NCBI RefSeq assembly: GCF_900177415.1
Contig: NZ_FXAF01000006.1
Span: 1,946,001-2,010,000 of the forward strand
Direction of reading: 5' to 3'
Length of the DNA: 64,000 nt
Origin: Xaviernesmea oryzae
GTDB lineage: Bacteria; Pseudomonadota; Alphaproteobacteria; Rhizobiales; Rhizobiaceae
The stretch's first letter is position 1, and every line of letters starts with the position of its first letter. The notes below the pieces were generated by a model. It worked only from the letters and a program-made list of their open reading frames with translations. It was not told where the DNA came from and did no database searches. Shown piece after piece: positions 8,480 to 16,858 of this stretch. A program made the position numbers and the translations under genes.

Positions 8480-9439
8480 TCAGGCGAGCTTGTTCTCAGC
8501 GAGCGTGTCACCGTCTTCCTCGCGTCCTGAAAACCAGTTTGCGAGAAGTGCGCCCGAGATATTGTGCCAGACGCTGAAGATGGCGCTGGGTACTGCGGCC
8601 AGCGGCGAGAAGTACGCGGTCGCCAGGGCCGCGCCGAGGCCGGAATTCTGCATTCCCACCTCGATGGCGATTGCCTTGCGCTTGGAGAGCGAGAGGCCGG
8701 TCGCCTTGGCGGCGAAGAAGCCGAGCAGATAGCCGAGGCCATTGTGGAGGAGGACGACGGCGAAGATCATCAAGCCCGACTGAACGATCGAAGCCTTCGA
8801 CGCGCCGACGACGGCCGCGACGATCAGCACGATGCCGATGACGCTGACCAGCGGCAGGGCCGGCACCGCGGCCTTGACGACACCGGGCAGCAGCTTCTGA
8901 AGCGCCGCACCCAGGGCAAGCGGTACGAGGACGACCTTGACGATGCTGATGAACATCGCCCAGCCGTCGACCGGCAGATACTGGCTGGCGAACAACCAGA
9001 CGAGAAATGGCGTTACGATCGGCGCGACCAGCGTCGTGACGGAGGTGCAGGCGACCGAGAGCGCAACGTCGCCCTTGGACAGGTAGGTCATGACGTTGGA
9101 CGACGTGCCTCCGGGGCAGCACCCGACGAGGATGACGCCGGCCGCGACTTCCGGCGGCATCGGAATGATGCGCGTGAGCAGCACGGCCAGCAGCGGCATG
9201 ATGATGAACTGGCCGAGCACGCCGATCATGACGTCGAAAGGACGCCGCACCACTTCACGGAAATCATCGACGGACAGCGTCAGGCCCATGCCGAACATGA
9301 TGATCGACAGCAGCGTGACGATCCAGGGACCGATCTGCTTGAACGTGTCGGGAAAGAAGAACCCGAGAACCGCAAACAGGATGACCCACGCGGCAAAGGT
9401 TTTGCCGACAAAAGACGAGACGGATGCCAGTGACTTCAC
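8480..9439 (-). CDS. Bile acid:sodium symporter family (BASS) permease
   Basis: A 319-residue inner membrane protein with about nine to ten hydrophobic helices. Family landmarks are FGMGLTLSVDDF near residue 50, GVILVGCCPGGTSSNVMTYLSKGDVALSV near 100 (quoted in part), and EVGMQNSGLGAALA near 260. These crossover helices and the E-x-G-x-QN motif define BASS sodium-coupled transporters. Many BASS members carry organic anions such as pantoate or pyruvate rather than bile acids, so the substrate is open. I prefer the GTG at 9439, with GGAGTGA just upstream; an in-frame ATG at 9487 would add 16 non-conserved residues. Confidence 0.87.
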   Translation of the reverse strand: MKSLASVSSFVGKTFAAWVILFAVLGFFFPDTFKQIGPWIVTLLSIIMFGMGLTLSVDDFREVVRRPFDVMIGVLGQFIIMPLLAVLLTRIIPMPPEVAAGVILVGCCPGGTSSNVMTYLSKGDVALSVACTSVTTLVAPIVTPFLVWLFASQYLPVDGWAMFISIVKVVLVPLALGAALQKLLPGVVKAAVPALPLVSVIGIVLIVAAVVGASKASIVQSGLMIFAVVLLHNGLGYLLGFFAAKATGLSLSKRKAIAIEVGMQNSGLGAALATAYFSPLAAVPSAIFSVWHNISGALLANWFSGREEDGDTLAENKLA

Positions 9440-9702
9440 GGCTTCACTCCAGAGAAAAAACGACTGGCCGGGAGGTCTAATCGGCAAGGCCGCCCTGTCA
9501 AGCCGTGAAGCTTCGTTTCCGGTTCGCCCTGGAAGGCCGGACGTTCAAAGCCGCGGGGATTCTCATGAGGGCAGAGTGCGCGTGCGCGCTCCTTGCCGGG
9601 CGGCGCGTACGGAAGCGCTCGGCACGTATTCTGTGGAGCAAGCCGGCAATGCGGCCCTCGGCAGAGCCCGGCTCACTCTCTGCCGGGGCCAGGCGAGGCC
9701 CG

Positions 9703-10542
9703 CTAGCGGGACAGCAGCGTCAGCGCCGTCATCGAATCGAGCAGGTTGCGGGTGACGCCGCCGAACAGCATCTCCCACCAGCGCGAATGGCCGTAGCCGC
9801 CCATGACCAGAAGATCGACGCTGTTTTCCGCAAGCCGATTCTCGATCGCGGCCGCAGCCGACGTACCGGCGGTTTCCCGGGTGGTCAGCGTCACGTTGAT
9901 CCCATGCCGGGCAAGCGTGGCGGCGATCTCGGCGCCCGCCACTTCCGGCGTCTGGCCGCCGCGATCGCCCGGATCGACGCAGAACACCTCGACGCTGTCG
10001 GCCGCCTTGAGGAAGGGCATCGAATCGAATGTGGCGCGGGCGGCCTCCCGCGAGGCGTTCCAGGCGATCAGCACGCGCTTGATCGGCTGCGGCGTCTTCA
10101 TCGTATAGGGTATGAGCAGCATCGGCCGGCCGCTGTCGAAGAGAAAGGTCTCGAGATCGGCGCGATGGTCGGCATGCGCCGGATCGCTCTGGCTGGCGAG
10201 AATGAGATCGACGGCGCGGGCGGTTTCCATCACCGAGACGGAGCCGTAGCCCGCCGACGACATGAAGCTCCGGCATTCGGTCGACAGGCCTTCGCGGGCG
10301 GTCTGCTCCTTAAAGATCCGTTCGACCTCGACCGTTTCCTTCTGCGCCACTTCCTGCAGGACCTGCACGGCGGCGGGATCGGGTATTTCCATCGGCGCAA
10401 TCAGCGGCACGGCGGCGAGCGTCTCGGCATGCACGCCGATCAGATGTGCGGAGAACTGTTCGGCAAGCGCGATCCCGAAATCGGTGATCTGCCTGGCATT
10501 CTGAGGCGTATCGAGAACGGCAAGAATGGTCTTGTAAGCCAT
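9703..10542 (-). CDS. Universal stress protein with two UspA domains
   Basis: A 279-residue protein made of two UspA domains. The N-terminal one starts MAYKTILAVLDT. The C-terminal one starts near residue 155 (KRVLIAWNASREA) and ends with the ATP-binding signature GGYGHSRWWEMLFGGVTRNLL, matching G-2x-G-9x-G-S/T. The second domain therefore should bind ATP, while the first lacks a clear copy of this motif. Family members are soluble cytoplasmic stress proteins. A GAGGAGAC ribosome site precedes the ATG. An inverted repeat lies 27 bases upstream of the start. Confidence 0.9.
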   Translation of the reverse strand: MAYKTILAVLDTPQNARQITDFGIALAEQFSAHLIGVHAETLAAVPLIAPMEIPDPAAVQVLQEVAQKETVEVERIFKEQTAREGLSTECRSFMSSAGYGSVSVMETARAVDLILASQSDPAHADHRADLETFLFDSGRPMLLIPYTMKTPQPIKRVLIAWNASREAARATFDSMPFLKAADSVEVFCVDPGDRGGQTPEVAGAEIAATLARHGINVTLTTRETAGTSAAAAIENRLAENSVDLLVMGGYGHSRWWEMLFGGVTRNLLDSMTALTLLSR

Positions 10543-10568
10543 GGCGATGTCTCCTCGCGGGCACGGAA

Positions 10569-10588
10569 ACCGGTTTTCCAGAACCGGT
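10569..10588. repeat. Inverted repeat upstream of the usp gene
   Basis: ACCGGTT at 10569-10575 and AACCGGT at 10582-10588 form a perfect 7-base inverted repeat with a 6-base spacer. It lies between the CinA-like gene stop and the usp start, both on the minus strand. It lacks a T-run, so an operator is as likely as a terminator. Confidence 0.4.
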
Positions 10589-10662
10589 CTCCCATAATTA
10601 CGTGGGTCGCATCCTGATCATGGTCAAGGAGCGTACGGGAGGCGCGCCGCCGATCGCGATCG

Positions 10663-11460
10663 TCAGGCGTCGGCGGCCGGGTTCGTCGCGATCTTTTCCC
10701 GGTCGATGCCGGCGATCATTGCGGCGACGGCTTCCGCCGCCGCATCGAGGATCTGCGGATCGCGGGCGCGCACGACGATTTCCGTCGAAAAACGCCGGCC
10801 GTCGTATTTCGGATAGGAGCCGATGCTGGTTTCGGGATGCGCCTTCTGGACGGCGGCAAGCAGCGTTCCGATATCGCCTTCGCCATAGGGGCAGGGGAGC
10901 GCCCGCGACAGCATCTTCGCGCCCGAGCGCAGCGTCGGCAGCACGTTGTCGATCATGGCCTGGAAGACCTGCGGCACGCCGGCCATGACATGAACATTGC
11001 CGATGATGAAGCCGGGCGCCGTCGAGACCGGGTTCGGGATGTGCCTTGCGCCCTCGGGCATGCGGGCCATGCGCTGGCGGGCTTCGGTGAACTCCATCTC
11101 GCGGCGCCTGTACATGTCGCCGAGCAGCTTCATCGCGTCCGGATCGTGGATGCAGGGCACGCCGAAAGCCCTGGAAACGGCATCCGCCGTGATGTCGTCA
11201 TGGGTCGGGCCGATGCCGCCCGACGTGAAGACGTAGTCGTAGCGGCCGCGCAGCGCATTCAGCGCCTCGACGATCGCATCCTCCTCGTCGGCCACGATCC
11301 TGACCTCCTTGAGGTCGATGCCGGAGAGCGTCAGGAGATCGGCGAGATGGCCGATATTCTTGTCCTTGGTCCGGCCGGACAGGAGTTCGTCGCCGATGGC
11401 GAGCATGGCGGCGGTAACGATTGATGATTCCGACGATGATTCTGGCGATGATTCTGGCAT
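10663..11460 (-). CDS. CinA/MoaB-type molybdopterin-binding domain protein
   Basis: A 265-residue protein with one MoCF_biosynth (MoaB/Mog) domain. TAAMLAIGDELLSGRTKDKN and VFTSGGIGPTHDDIT (TSGG-GPT motif) carry the expected binding loops. The C-terminal part resembles the middle domain of CinA (AGVPQVFQAMID), but the nicotinamide-nucleotide amidase domain of full CinA is absent. Proteins of this short form are often annotated as competence/damage-inducible protein A; the true activity may be ADP-ribose or molybdopterin related. Several ATGs are possible. The one at 11460 has an AGAGGAA site at a good distance. The N-terminus begins with a Glu-Ser-Ser repeat encoded by a short imperfect tandem repeat. 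Confidence 0.82.
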   Translation of the reverse strand: MPESSPESSSESSIVTAAMLAIGDELLSGRTKDKNIGHLADLLTLSGIDLKEVRIVADEEDAIVEALNALRGRYDYVFTSGGIGPTHDDITADAVSRAFGVPCIHDPDAMKLLGDMYRRREMEFTEARQRMARMPEGARHIPNPVSTAPGFIIGNVHVMAGVPQVFQAMIDNVLPTLRSGAKMLSRALPCPYGEGDIGTLLAAVQKAHPETSIGSYPKYDGRRFSTEIVVRARDPQILDAAAEAVAAMIAGIDREKIATNPAADA

Positions 11461-11710
11461 GGACATTTCCTCTGTAGGAACCACACTCCTAAGCCCAAAT
11501 TTTTCGGCGCAGAAGCGATTTCATGCGGCGCCGGCCGCAAAGGGCCGCCTGTTACGAGATTTGTGACCGGCAAGCGAAATATCGTCTCCCGATGATGAAC
11601 ACTGCGTCGACCGGGCGAGGGCTGTCGCCGGCGGCTGAAGCAGTTACATCTGGGCCCGGTTCGGCCGGAGACGGCCTCGTTCAGGTTGAAACAGGCAATT
11701 GGAGAAGATC

Positions 11711-12310
11711 ATGGCGAAGGTTCTCGTCCTTTATTATTCCGCTTACGGCCATATCGAGAAAATGGCTTATGCCGTTGCGGAAGGGGCAAAGTCGGCGGGG
11801 GCCGAGGTGACGGTCAAGCGCGTGCCCGAACTGGTTCCGGAAGAGGTCGCCAAGGCCTCCTACTACAAGGTGGACCAGGAGGCGCCGATCGCCACCGTCG
11901 ACGAACTCGCCGATTACGATGCGATCATCATCGGTGCCGGCACGCGCTTCGGCACGGTCGCCTCGCAGATGCGCAATTTCTGGGACCAGACCGGCGGCCT
12001 CTGGGCGCAGGGCAAGCTGGTCGGCAAGATCGGCTCGGTCTTCACCTCTTCCGCCACCCAGCACGGCGGCCAGGAATCCACCATTCTCGGCTTCATCCCG
12101 ACGCTCCTGCACCACGGCATGGCGGTCGTCGGCCTTCCTTATGCTTTCGCAGGCCAGATGGGCGTCGAAGCCATCAAGGGCGGTTCGCCTTACGGCGCGA
12201 GCACCATCACCGACGGCGACGGTTCCCGCCAGCCCTCCGAAGTGGAGCTGGAAGGCGCGAAATATCAGGGCGCCCATGTCGCGAAGCTCGCGGCCAAGCT
12301 TGCGGCCTGA
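11711..12310 (+). CDS. wrbA: NAD(P)H:quinone oxidoreductase, WrbA type
   Basis: A 199-residue flavodoxin-like enzyme that reduces quinones by two electrons with FMN, protecting against oxidative stress. The N-terminus AKVLVLYYSAYGHIEKMA is the FMN phosphate loop. AGTRFGTVASQMRNFWDQTGGLW near residue 80 (quoted in part) and FTSSATQHGGQE are strict WrbA motifs. The ATG at 11711 follows TTGGAG at a good spacing. An in-frame ATG at 11699 has no such site. The gene is monocistronic, with a strong terminator 20 bases after the stop. It is divergent from the CinA-like gene. Confidence 0.95.
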   Translation: MAKVLVLYYSAYGHIEKMAYAVAEGAKSAGAEVTVKRVPELVPEEVAKASYYKVDQEAPIATVDELADYDAIIIGAGTRFGTVASQMRNFWDQTGGLWAQGKLVGKIGSVFTSSATQHGGQESTILGFIPTLLHHGMAVVGLPYAFAGQMGVEAIKGGSPYGASTITDGDGSRQPSEVELEGAKYQGAHVAKLAAKLAA

Positions 12311-12330
12311 TCCGGTCGGGAGTGTTCACG

Positions 12331-12365
12331 AAAACGGCGCGGCGCGAGATCGCCGCGCCGTTTTT
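12331..12365 (+). terminator. Rho-independent terminator of wrbA (possibly bidirectional)
   Basis: AAAACGGCGCGGCG at 12331-12344 pairs with CGCCGCGCCGTTTTT, with a 6-base loop. The T-run is followed directly by the stop codon of the convergent SDR gene at 12366. The A-rich left flank makes it usable in both directions. Confidence 0.9.
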
Positions 12366-13118
12366 CTATGCGAGATAGCCGCCGTCGATGGTCAGCGCCG
12401 AGCCGGTGATGAAACTCGATTCCGGACCGGCGAGATAGGCGACGAGGCTCGCAACCTCATGGTCCTCGCCGACGCGGCCGATCGCCATCAGCGGTCTGGT
12501 AAGCGCGCGGCCTTCCTCGCTTGAATTCATGTCGGTAGCGGTCGGACCGGGCTGGACCGCATTGACGGTGATGCCGCGCGGCCCGAGATCGCGCGTCAGC
12601 CCGCGGGTCATGGACGCGACCGCGCCCTTGGTCATGCTGTAGACGGAAGCGCCGGGAAAGCCGCTGCGGTCAGCCGTGACGCTACCGGTCGTTATGATCC
12701 TGCCGCCGGCCCGCATATGCGGCAGAGCGGCCTGGATCGCGATGAACGGCGCGCGGACATTGACGGCGAACATCCGGTCGAAATCGGCGGGGTCGTAATC
12801 ATCCACCAGATTGCGGATCAGGATGCCCGCATTGTTGACCAGGATGTCGATGCGGCTGAAGGCCTTGGCAGCTTCCGCGACGGCAGCTTTCACAGCGTCC
12901 ACATCAGCGCTGTCGGCCCTGATGGCGCGGGCCTTGCCGCCTTCGGTTTCGATCTCCGCGACAAGTGCAGCCGCACGCTCGCTCGAAGCCGAATAGGTGA
13001 AGGCGACGGCTGCGCCATCCTGCGCAAGGCGGCGGACAATGGCGGCGCCGATGCCGCGAGAACCGCCGGTGACGAGAGCGGCCTTGCCGGCGAGAGGCGG
13101 GATAAGGGAAGAGGGCAT
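12366..13118 (-). CDS. SDR-family oxidoreductase
   Basis: A 250-residue short-chain dehydrogenase/reductase. The cofactor motif is TGGSRGIGAAI near residue 17. NNAGI is near 92, the catalytic Ser and Tyr-x3-Lys are in TTGSVTADRSGFPGASVYSMTKGA near 143-160 (quoted in part), and the end is DGGYLA. It is close to FabG-like 3-oxoacyl reductases, but the context suggests a stress or detoxification oxidoreductase. The tetR gene lies just upstream on the same strand, and the 70-base gap carries its own promoter-like sequence. The regulator probably controls this enzyme. Confidence 0.88.
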   Translation of the reverse strand: MPSSLIPPLAGKAALVTGGSRGIGAAIVRRLAQDGAAVAFTYSASSERAAALVAEIETEGGKARAIRADSADVDAVKAAVAEAAKAFSRIDILVNNAGILIRNLVDDYDPADFDRMFAVNVRAPFIAIQAALPHMRAGGRIITTGSVTADRSGFPGASVYSMTKGAVASMTRGLTRDLGPRGITVNAVQPGPTATDMNSSEEGRALTRPLMAIGRVGEDHEVASLVAYLAGPESSFITGSALTIDGGYLA

Positions 13119-13141
13119 GCGATTTCCTTTCTTATTGGATC

Positions 13142-13149
13142 GATCAGTC
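13142..13149. promoter_or_regulatory. Candidate TetR half-site upstream of the SDR gene
   Basis: GATCAGTC here is the exact complement of GACTGATC at 13789-13796 in the tetR promoter. On the minus strand it follows TATAGA, a candidate -10 for the SDR gene. The shared 8-mer at two promoters of a TetR-SDR pair suggests an operator. Eight bases alone are weak evidence. Confidence 0.35.
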
Positions 13150-13188
13150 TATAATTGAATGAGAAAAATGACGCCGGAACCTCGCTTG

Positions 13189-13767
13189 TCAGCGAAGGCT
13201 TCTGAGCGCCGTCCGGGCTATGCCGTGGAGGACTTCGGATGAAGCGCCGCTACGTGCGGCGACCTTGATGCCGGTGAGCGTTGCAAGAATGAAATGCGCC
13301 GCTTCCGCGGGATCGAGGTCGGCAGAGGCTTCGCCGGTCCCGATCGCCTCCGCGATCCGTTTCTCCAGAGCGGTGCGCAGGGTGCGGCCGGAGACCTCCG
13401 TCACCAGCGTCACCTCGCGCTCGGAATGGCCGAACTCGCAGACGGCGCTGATGCCCAGGCACGCCGGCGCCGGATCGGCGAGCGCGGTACGGACCATCGT
13501 TTGAAGCAATGCCTCCACACCTTTGATGGGAGAAGGTTTTCCATTGAGAATGGCAACCTGGGCGGCAATGCTTTCTGTTACGTAACGCTGCAGGGCTTCG
13601 AGATAAAGTTTCCACTTGTCGCCGAACGTGTCGTACATGCTCTGGCGGCTGATGCCCATCGTCTTCAGGAGCACATCCGTGGACGTGCCTTCGAAGCCGT
13701 GATCGGAGAAAACCCCGATCGCCCGCTTCAACACCGTTTCCCGGTCGAATTCCTTCCGTCTTGCCAT
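13189..13767 (-). CDS. TetR/AcrR-family transcriptional regulator
   Basis: A 192-residue repressor with an N-terminal helix-turn-helix (residues about 5-50: AIGVFSDHGFEGTSTDVLLKT and MGISRQSMYDTFGDKWKLY, quoted in parts). A C-terminal ligand-binding helical domain (LQTMVRTALADPAPACLG) is of the TetR_C type seen near SDR genes. The ATG at 13767 and another at 13776 are both possible; neither has a good Shine-Dalgarno. A promoter-like TTGACA-N17-TACTTG lies so close that the message would be nearly leaderless. It is transcribed toward, and probably regulates, the SDR gene. Confidence 0.86.
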   Translation of the reverse strand: MARRKEFDRETVLKRAIGVFSDHGFEGTSTDVLLKTMGISRQSMYDTFGDKWKLYLEALQRYVTESIAAQVAILNGKPSPIKGVEALLQTMVRTALADPAPACLGISAVCEFGHSEREVTLVTEVSGRTLRTALEKRIAEAIGTGEASADLDPAEAAHFILATLTGIKVAARSGASSEVLHGIARTALRSLR

Positions 13768-13777
13768 GAACTGCAAG

Positions 13778-13802
13778 TAGGTATTTCGGACTGATCTGTC
13801 AA
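13778..13802 (-). promoter_or_regulatory. tetR promoter with candidate operator in the spacer
   Basis: On the minus strand TTGACA (13802-13797) is followed after 17 bases by TACTTG. The spacer contains GATCAGTC, repeated near the SDR promoter. Transcription would begin within about ten bases of the ATG, which fits a leaderless or very short-leader transcript. Confidence 0.45.
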
Positions 13803-13866
13803 GATTCCCATCCGCAGCTTCTCGGCGGACAGCGGCTTCGCCCTTTCGTATGACTTGGGGGGACGT

Positions 13867-13951
13867 TGGTGCGGACGACGGGGATCGAACCCGTATGACC
13901 GAAGTCGAGGGATTTTAAGTCCCTTGCGTCTACCAGTTTCGCCACGTCCGC
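13867..13951 (-). tRNA. tRNA-Leu (anticodon TAA)
   Basis: The minus strand gives an 85-base class II tRNA. The acceptor stem is GCGGACG/CGTCCGC. The anticodon stem AGGGA/TCCCT encloses the loop CTTAAAA with anticodon TAA. There is a variable arm, a GGTTCGATCC T-loop region and an encoded 3' CCA. It lies alone between tetR and trkH. No integrase or duplicated 3' end was seen, so it is not used as an attachment site here. Confidence 0.97.
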
Positions 13952-14032
13952 AGCGGGCTCCTGTTTCATGGAGTTCGCGTGCTTCGTCAAGGCCGTAGAC
14001 GACCGTTATCGTCCGGTTCGGACGCCGGCCGT

Positions 14033-15490
14033 TCAATGCCGCCAGAAGATCGGGGTGAGGAGCACCAGCACGGTGAGGATTTCGAGGCGGCCGAGCAGCA
14101 TCATCAGCGAGAGCAGATAGAGCGCCGGATCGCTGATCGTCGAGAAATTGCCGACCGGCCCGATGATCGGGCCGACGCCGGGGCCGACATTCGACAGCGC
14201 CGTGATGACCGAGGACGTGGCCGTCAGGAAGTCGTAGCCGAAAAGCGCCATGCCGATGCTGCCGACCACCCAGAGGAAGATGTAGAGGCTGACGAACAGG
14301 AAGACGCCGCGCTGCGTCTCCGCGTCCACGGTGAGGGCGCCGTAGCGAACGGGATAGATGGCGTTCGGATAGATGAGCTTGTTCAGGCCGGCGCGGACGA
14401 CGTTGAACATCACCACGAAACGGTAGGCCTTGATGCCGCCCGCCGTCGAGCCCGAACAGCCGCCGATGAAGGTCGCGAAGAAGGCGGTGAGCACCGCGAA
14501 CGGCCCCCAGAGCGTGTAGTCGTCGCTCGCAAAGCCTCCGGTCGAGAGGATCGAGGCCATGTTGAAGAAGGAGTGGATGAGCGCGTCGTTCATGTCGACG
14601 CCGTTCCGCAGGTGGTGGTAGACGGCGAGCGCGATGGAAATGGCGCAGAGATACCCCAGGAAGACGAGGATCTGCGGGTCGCGCGCGGCATCGAGCCGGT
14701 TTCTGACCGCAAGCAGGATGATGACCGAAAAGGGCAGGCTGCAGATCGTCAGGAAGATCGTGCCGATGATCAGCAGCGCCTCGTTGTCCGGGAAATAGCC
14801 GAAGGATGCGTCGTGCGTCGAGAAACCGGCCGTCGCGATCGTCGACATGGCATGGTTCAGCGCGTCGAAATGGCTCATGCCGGCCATGTCGTAGGCGATC
14901 GCGCAGGCAAGGGTGAGGAGCACGTAGGCGATCAGGAAGGCGCGGGTGAAGCTCGCGAGGCGCGCGAAAGGCTTGTCGCCGGTATCCGACGATTCGAGCT
15001 TGAAGATCGAAGCGCCGCCGACCTTCAGGAACGGCAGCACGAAGAGGCCGAGGCCGACGATGCCGATGCCGCCGAGCCAGGTGAGCAACGAGCGCCAGAG
15101 CAGAATGCCGGGCGGCATGTCGTCCAGGCCGACGATGACGGTCGAGCCGGTGGTGGTGATGCCGGAGATCGATTCGAAGAGCGCCTGGGCGAAGGTGAGT
15201 TCATGTTCGGCGAGGAAGAGCGGGATCGCCCCGACGAGCGAAAACATCGCCCACAGCACATTGACCAGAAGGAAGCCGAGCCGCTTGTTGAAGACCGGCG
15301 GCGGACCGCGTGTGGCAAGCGCCGCCGCCGCCGCAACGCCGCCCACCATGAAGCCGGACATGGCGAAGACCTGCCAGTCGCTGTGGCCGTAATAGAGATC
15401 GACCAGCGCCGGCAGGAACATGGCGATCGAGAGATAAAGCGCACAGAGCGCCGTGATATAGATGACCGACCGGAGAAGGTTGGCGTTCAA
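14033..15490 (-). CDS. trkH: TrkH-family potassium uptake protein
   Basis: A 485-residue inner membrane K+ channel/transporter subunit with four M1-P-M2 repeats. Filter segments are recognisable as TTTGST near 112, ATAGFS near 219, LSTGGF near 313 and LSNVGPG near 435. The hydrophobic helices and family length agree. TrkH works with a cytoplasmic NAD-binding TrkA subunit, which is not in this window. The start MNANLLRS fits the family. The gene is divergent from threonine dehydratase, with about 100 bases between them. Confidence 0.93.
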   Translation of the reverse strand: MNANLLRSVIYITALCALYLSIAMFLPALVDLYYGHSDWQVFAMSGFMVGGVAAAAALATRGPPPVFNKRLGFLLVNVLWAMFSLVGAIPLFLAEHELTFAQALFESISGITTTGSTVIVGLDDMPPGILLWRSLLTWLGGIGIVGLGLFVLPFLKVGGASIFKLESSDTGDKPFARLASFTRAFLIAYVLLTLACAIAYDMAGMSHFDALNHAMSTIATAGFSTHDASFGYFPDNEALLIIGTIFLTICSLPFSVIILLAVRNRLDAARDPQILVFLGYLCAISIALAVYHHLRNGVDMNDALIHSFFNMASILSTGGFASDDYTLWGPFAVLTAFFATFIGGCSGSTAGGIKAYRFVVMFNVVRAGLNKLIYPNAIYPVRYGALTVDAETQRGVFLFVSLYIFLWVVGSIGMALFGYDFLTATSSVITALSNVGPGVGPIIGPVGNFSTISDPALYLLSLMMLLGRLEILTVLVLLTPIFWRH

Positions 15491-15592
15491 GAAACGATTG
15501 CCCCTGTTTTCGGTGCCGCGGAAAGATGCTTTGTCTCGACCGCAAGGCTATGGCATAGCGGGGCCAATCTTCGATTTCAATGGACGGCCGAC

Positions 15593-16858
15593 GTGAACAG
15601 GGCAGACGTGACGAAAGCGGATGTGGACAAAGCCAAGGCGGCGATGCGGGCGATTTTTCCCGAAACGCCGCTGCAGATGAACGAGCATTTGAGCCGGCGC
15701 TACGGCGCCGAGATCTGGTTGAAGCGCGAGGACCTGTCGCCGGTCCGCTCCTACAAGATCCGCGGCGCGTTCAATTTCCTGCGCAAGGCGATCGCGGCTG
15801 GCGCCGGCGGCACGACCTTCGTCTGCGCCTCGGCCGGCAACCATGCGCAGGGCTTCGCCTTCGTCTGCCGCCATTTCGAGGTGCCGGGCGTGGTCTTCAT
15901 GCCGGTCACCACGCCGCAGCAGAAGATCGACAAGACCCGCATGTTCGGCGGCGAATTCATCACCATCCGGCTGATCGGCGACATTTTCGACCAGTGCTAT
16001 GCGGCGGCCCGCGCGCATGTGGAGGAGATCGGCGGGGTCATGGTGCCGCCTTTCGACGATGCCGACATCATCGAGGGGCAGGCGACGGTGGCGGCCGAAA
16101 TCGTCGAGCAGCTGCCGGACGGCACGACAGCCGATCTCGTCATCATGCCGGTCGGCGGCGGCGGACTGTCTTCCGGCATGACGGGCTATCTCGACAGGAT
16201 CGTGGCGCCGGAAAATTTCGTCTTCACCGAGCCGGAAGGCGCGCCGAGCCTCAAGAAGAGCCTTGAAGCGGGCGAGCCGGTCACGCTTGCGAAGGTCGAC
16301 AACTTCGTCGACGGCGCCGCGGTCGCCCGCATCGGCGACCTGAATTTCAAGGCGCTGAAGCGCTTTTCGCCGGATCAGGTCCTGCTTCTGCCCGAAAATG
16401 CCATCTGCGTGACGATCACCGACATGCTGAATGTCGAAGGTGTCGTGCTGGAGCCGGCCGGCGCATTGTCGATCACGGCGCTGGAGGCGCTCGGGCGGGA
16501 GAAGCTCGCCGGCAAGACGGTGGTCTGCGTCGTCTCGGGCGGCAATTTCGACTTCGAGCGGCTGCCGGACGTCAAGGAGCGCGCCATGCGCTATTCCGGC
16601 CTCAAGAAATACTTCATCCTGCGGCTGCCCCAGCGCCCCGGCGCACTGCGCGATTTCCTCAACCTGCTGGGTCCCGAGGATGATATCGCCCGCTTCGAAT
16701 ACCTGAAGAAGTCGGCGCGCAATTTCGGCTCGATCCTGATCGGCATCGAAACCACGAGGCCGGAGAATTTCGCGGCACTCGTCGAACGCTTCGACGCGGC
16801 CAACATGGGCTATCAGGACATCACCGAGAACGACATCCTCGCGAGCTTGATCATCTAA
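15593..16858 (+). CDS. ilvA: Threonine ammonia-lyase (threonine dehydratase)
   Basis: A 421-residue PLP enzyme that turns threonine into 2-oxobutanoate, the first step of isoleucine synthesis. The PLP lysine is in VRSYKIRGAFNF near residue 55. The cofactor phosphate loop PVGGGGLSSG is near 188, and CASAGNHAQG near 80. A C-terminal ACT-like domain starts near 335 (KYFILRLPQRPGALRDF), as in the regulated short-form enzyme. I used the GTG at 15593; another GTG at 15608 is in frame. The 3' end overlaps the convergent hydrolase gene by 8 bases. Confidence 0.92.
   Translation: MNRADVTKADVDKAKAAMRAIFPETPLQMNEHLSRRYGAEIWLKREDLSPVRSYKIRGAFNFLRKAIAAGAGGTTFVCASAGNHAQGFAFVCRHFEVPGVVFMPVTTPQQKIDKTRMFGGEFITIRLIGDIFDQCYAAARAHVEEIGGVMVPPFDDADIIEGQATVAAEIVEQLPDGTTADLVIMPVGGGGLSSGMTGYLDRIVAPENFVFTEPEGAPSLKKSLEAGEPVTLAKVDNFVDGAAVARIGDLNFKALKRFSPDQVLLLPENAICVTITDMLNVEGVVLEPAGALSITALEALGREKLAGKTVVCVVSGGNFDFERLPDVKERAMRYSGLKKYFILRLPQRPGALRDFLNLLGPEDDIARFEYLKKSARNFGSILIGIETTRPENFAALVERFDAANMGYQDITENDILASLII

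Noticed and set aside
13867..13951. tRNA-Leu as an integration site of a genomic island
   Set aside because: No integrase, no direct repeat of the tRNA 3' end, and housekeeping genes on both sides.
13979..15592. A long upstream extension of the ilvA frame across trkH
   Set aside because: The extension is antisense to trkH and lacks any family similarity. The enzyme starts near 15593 by homology.
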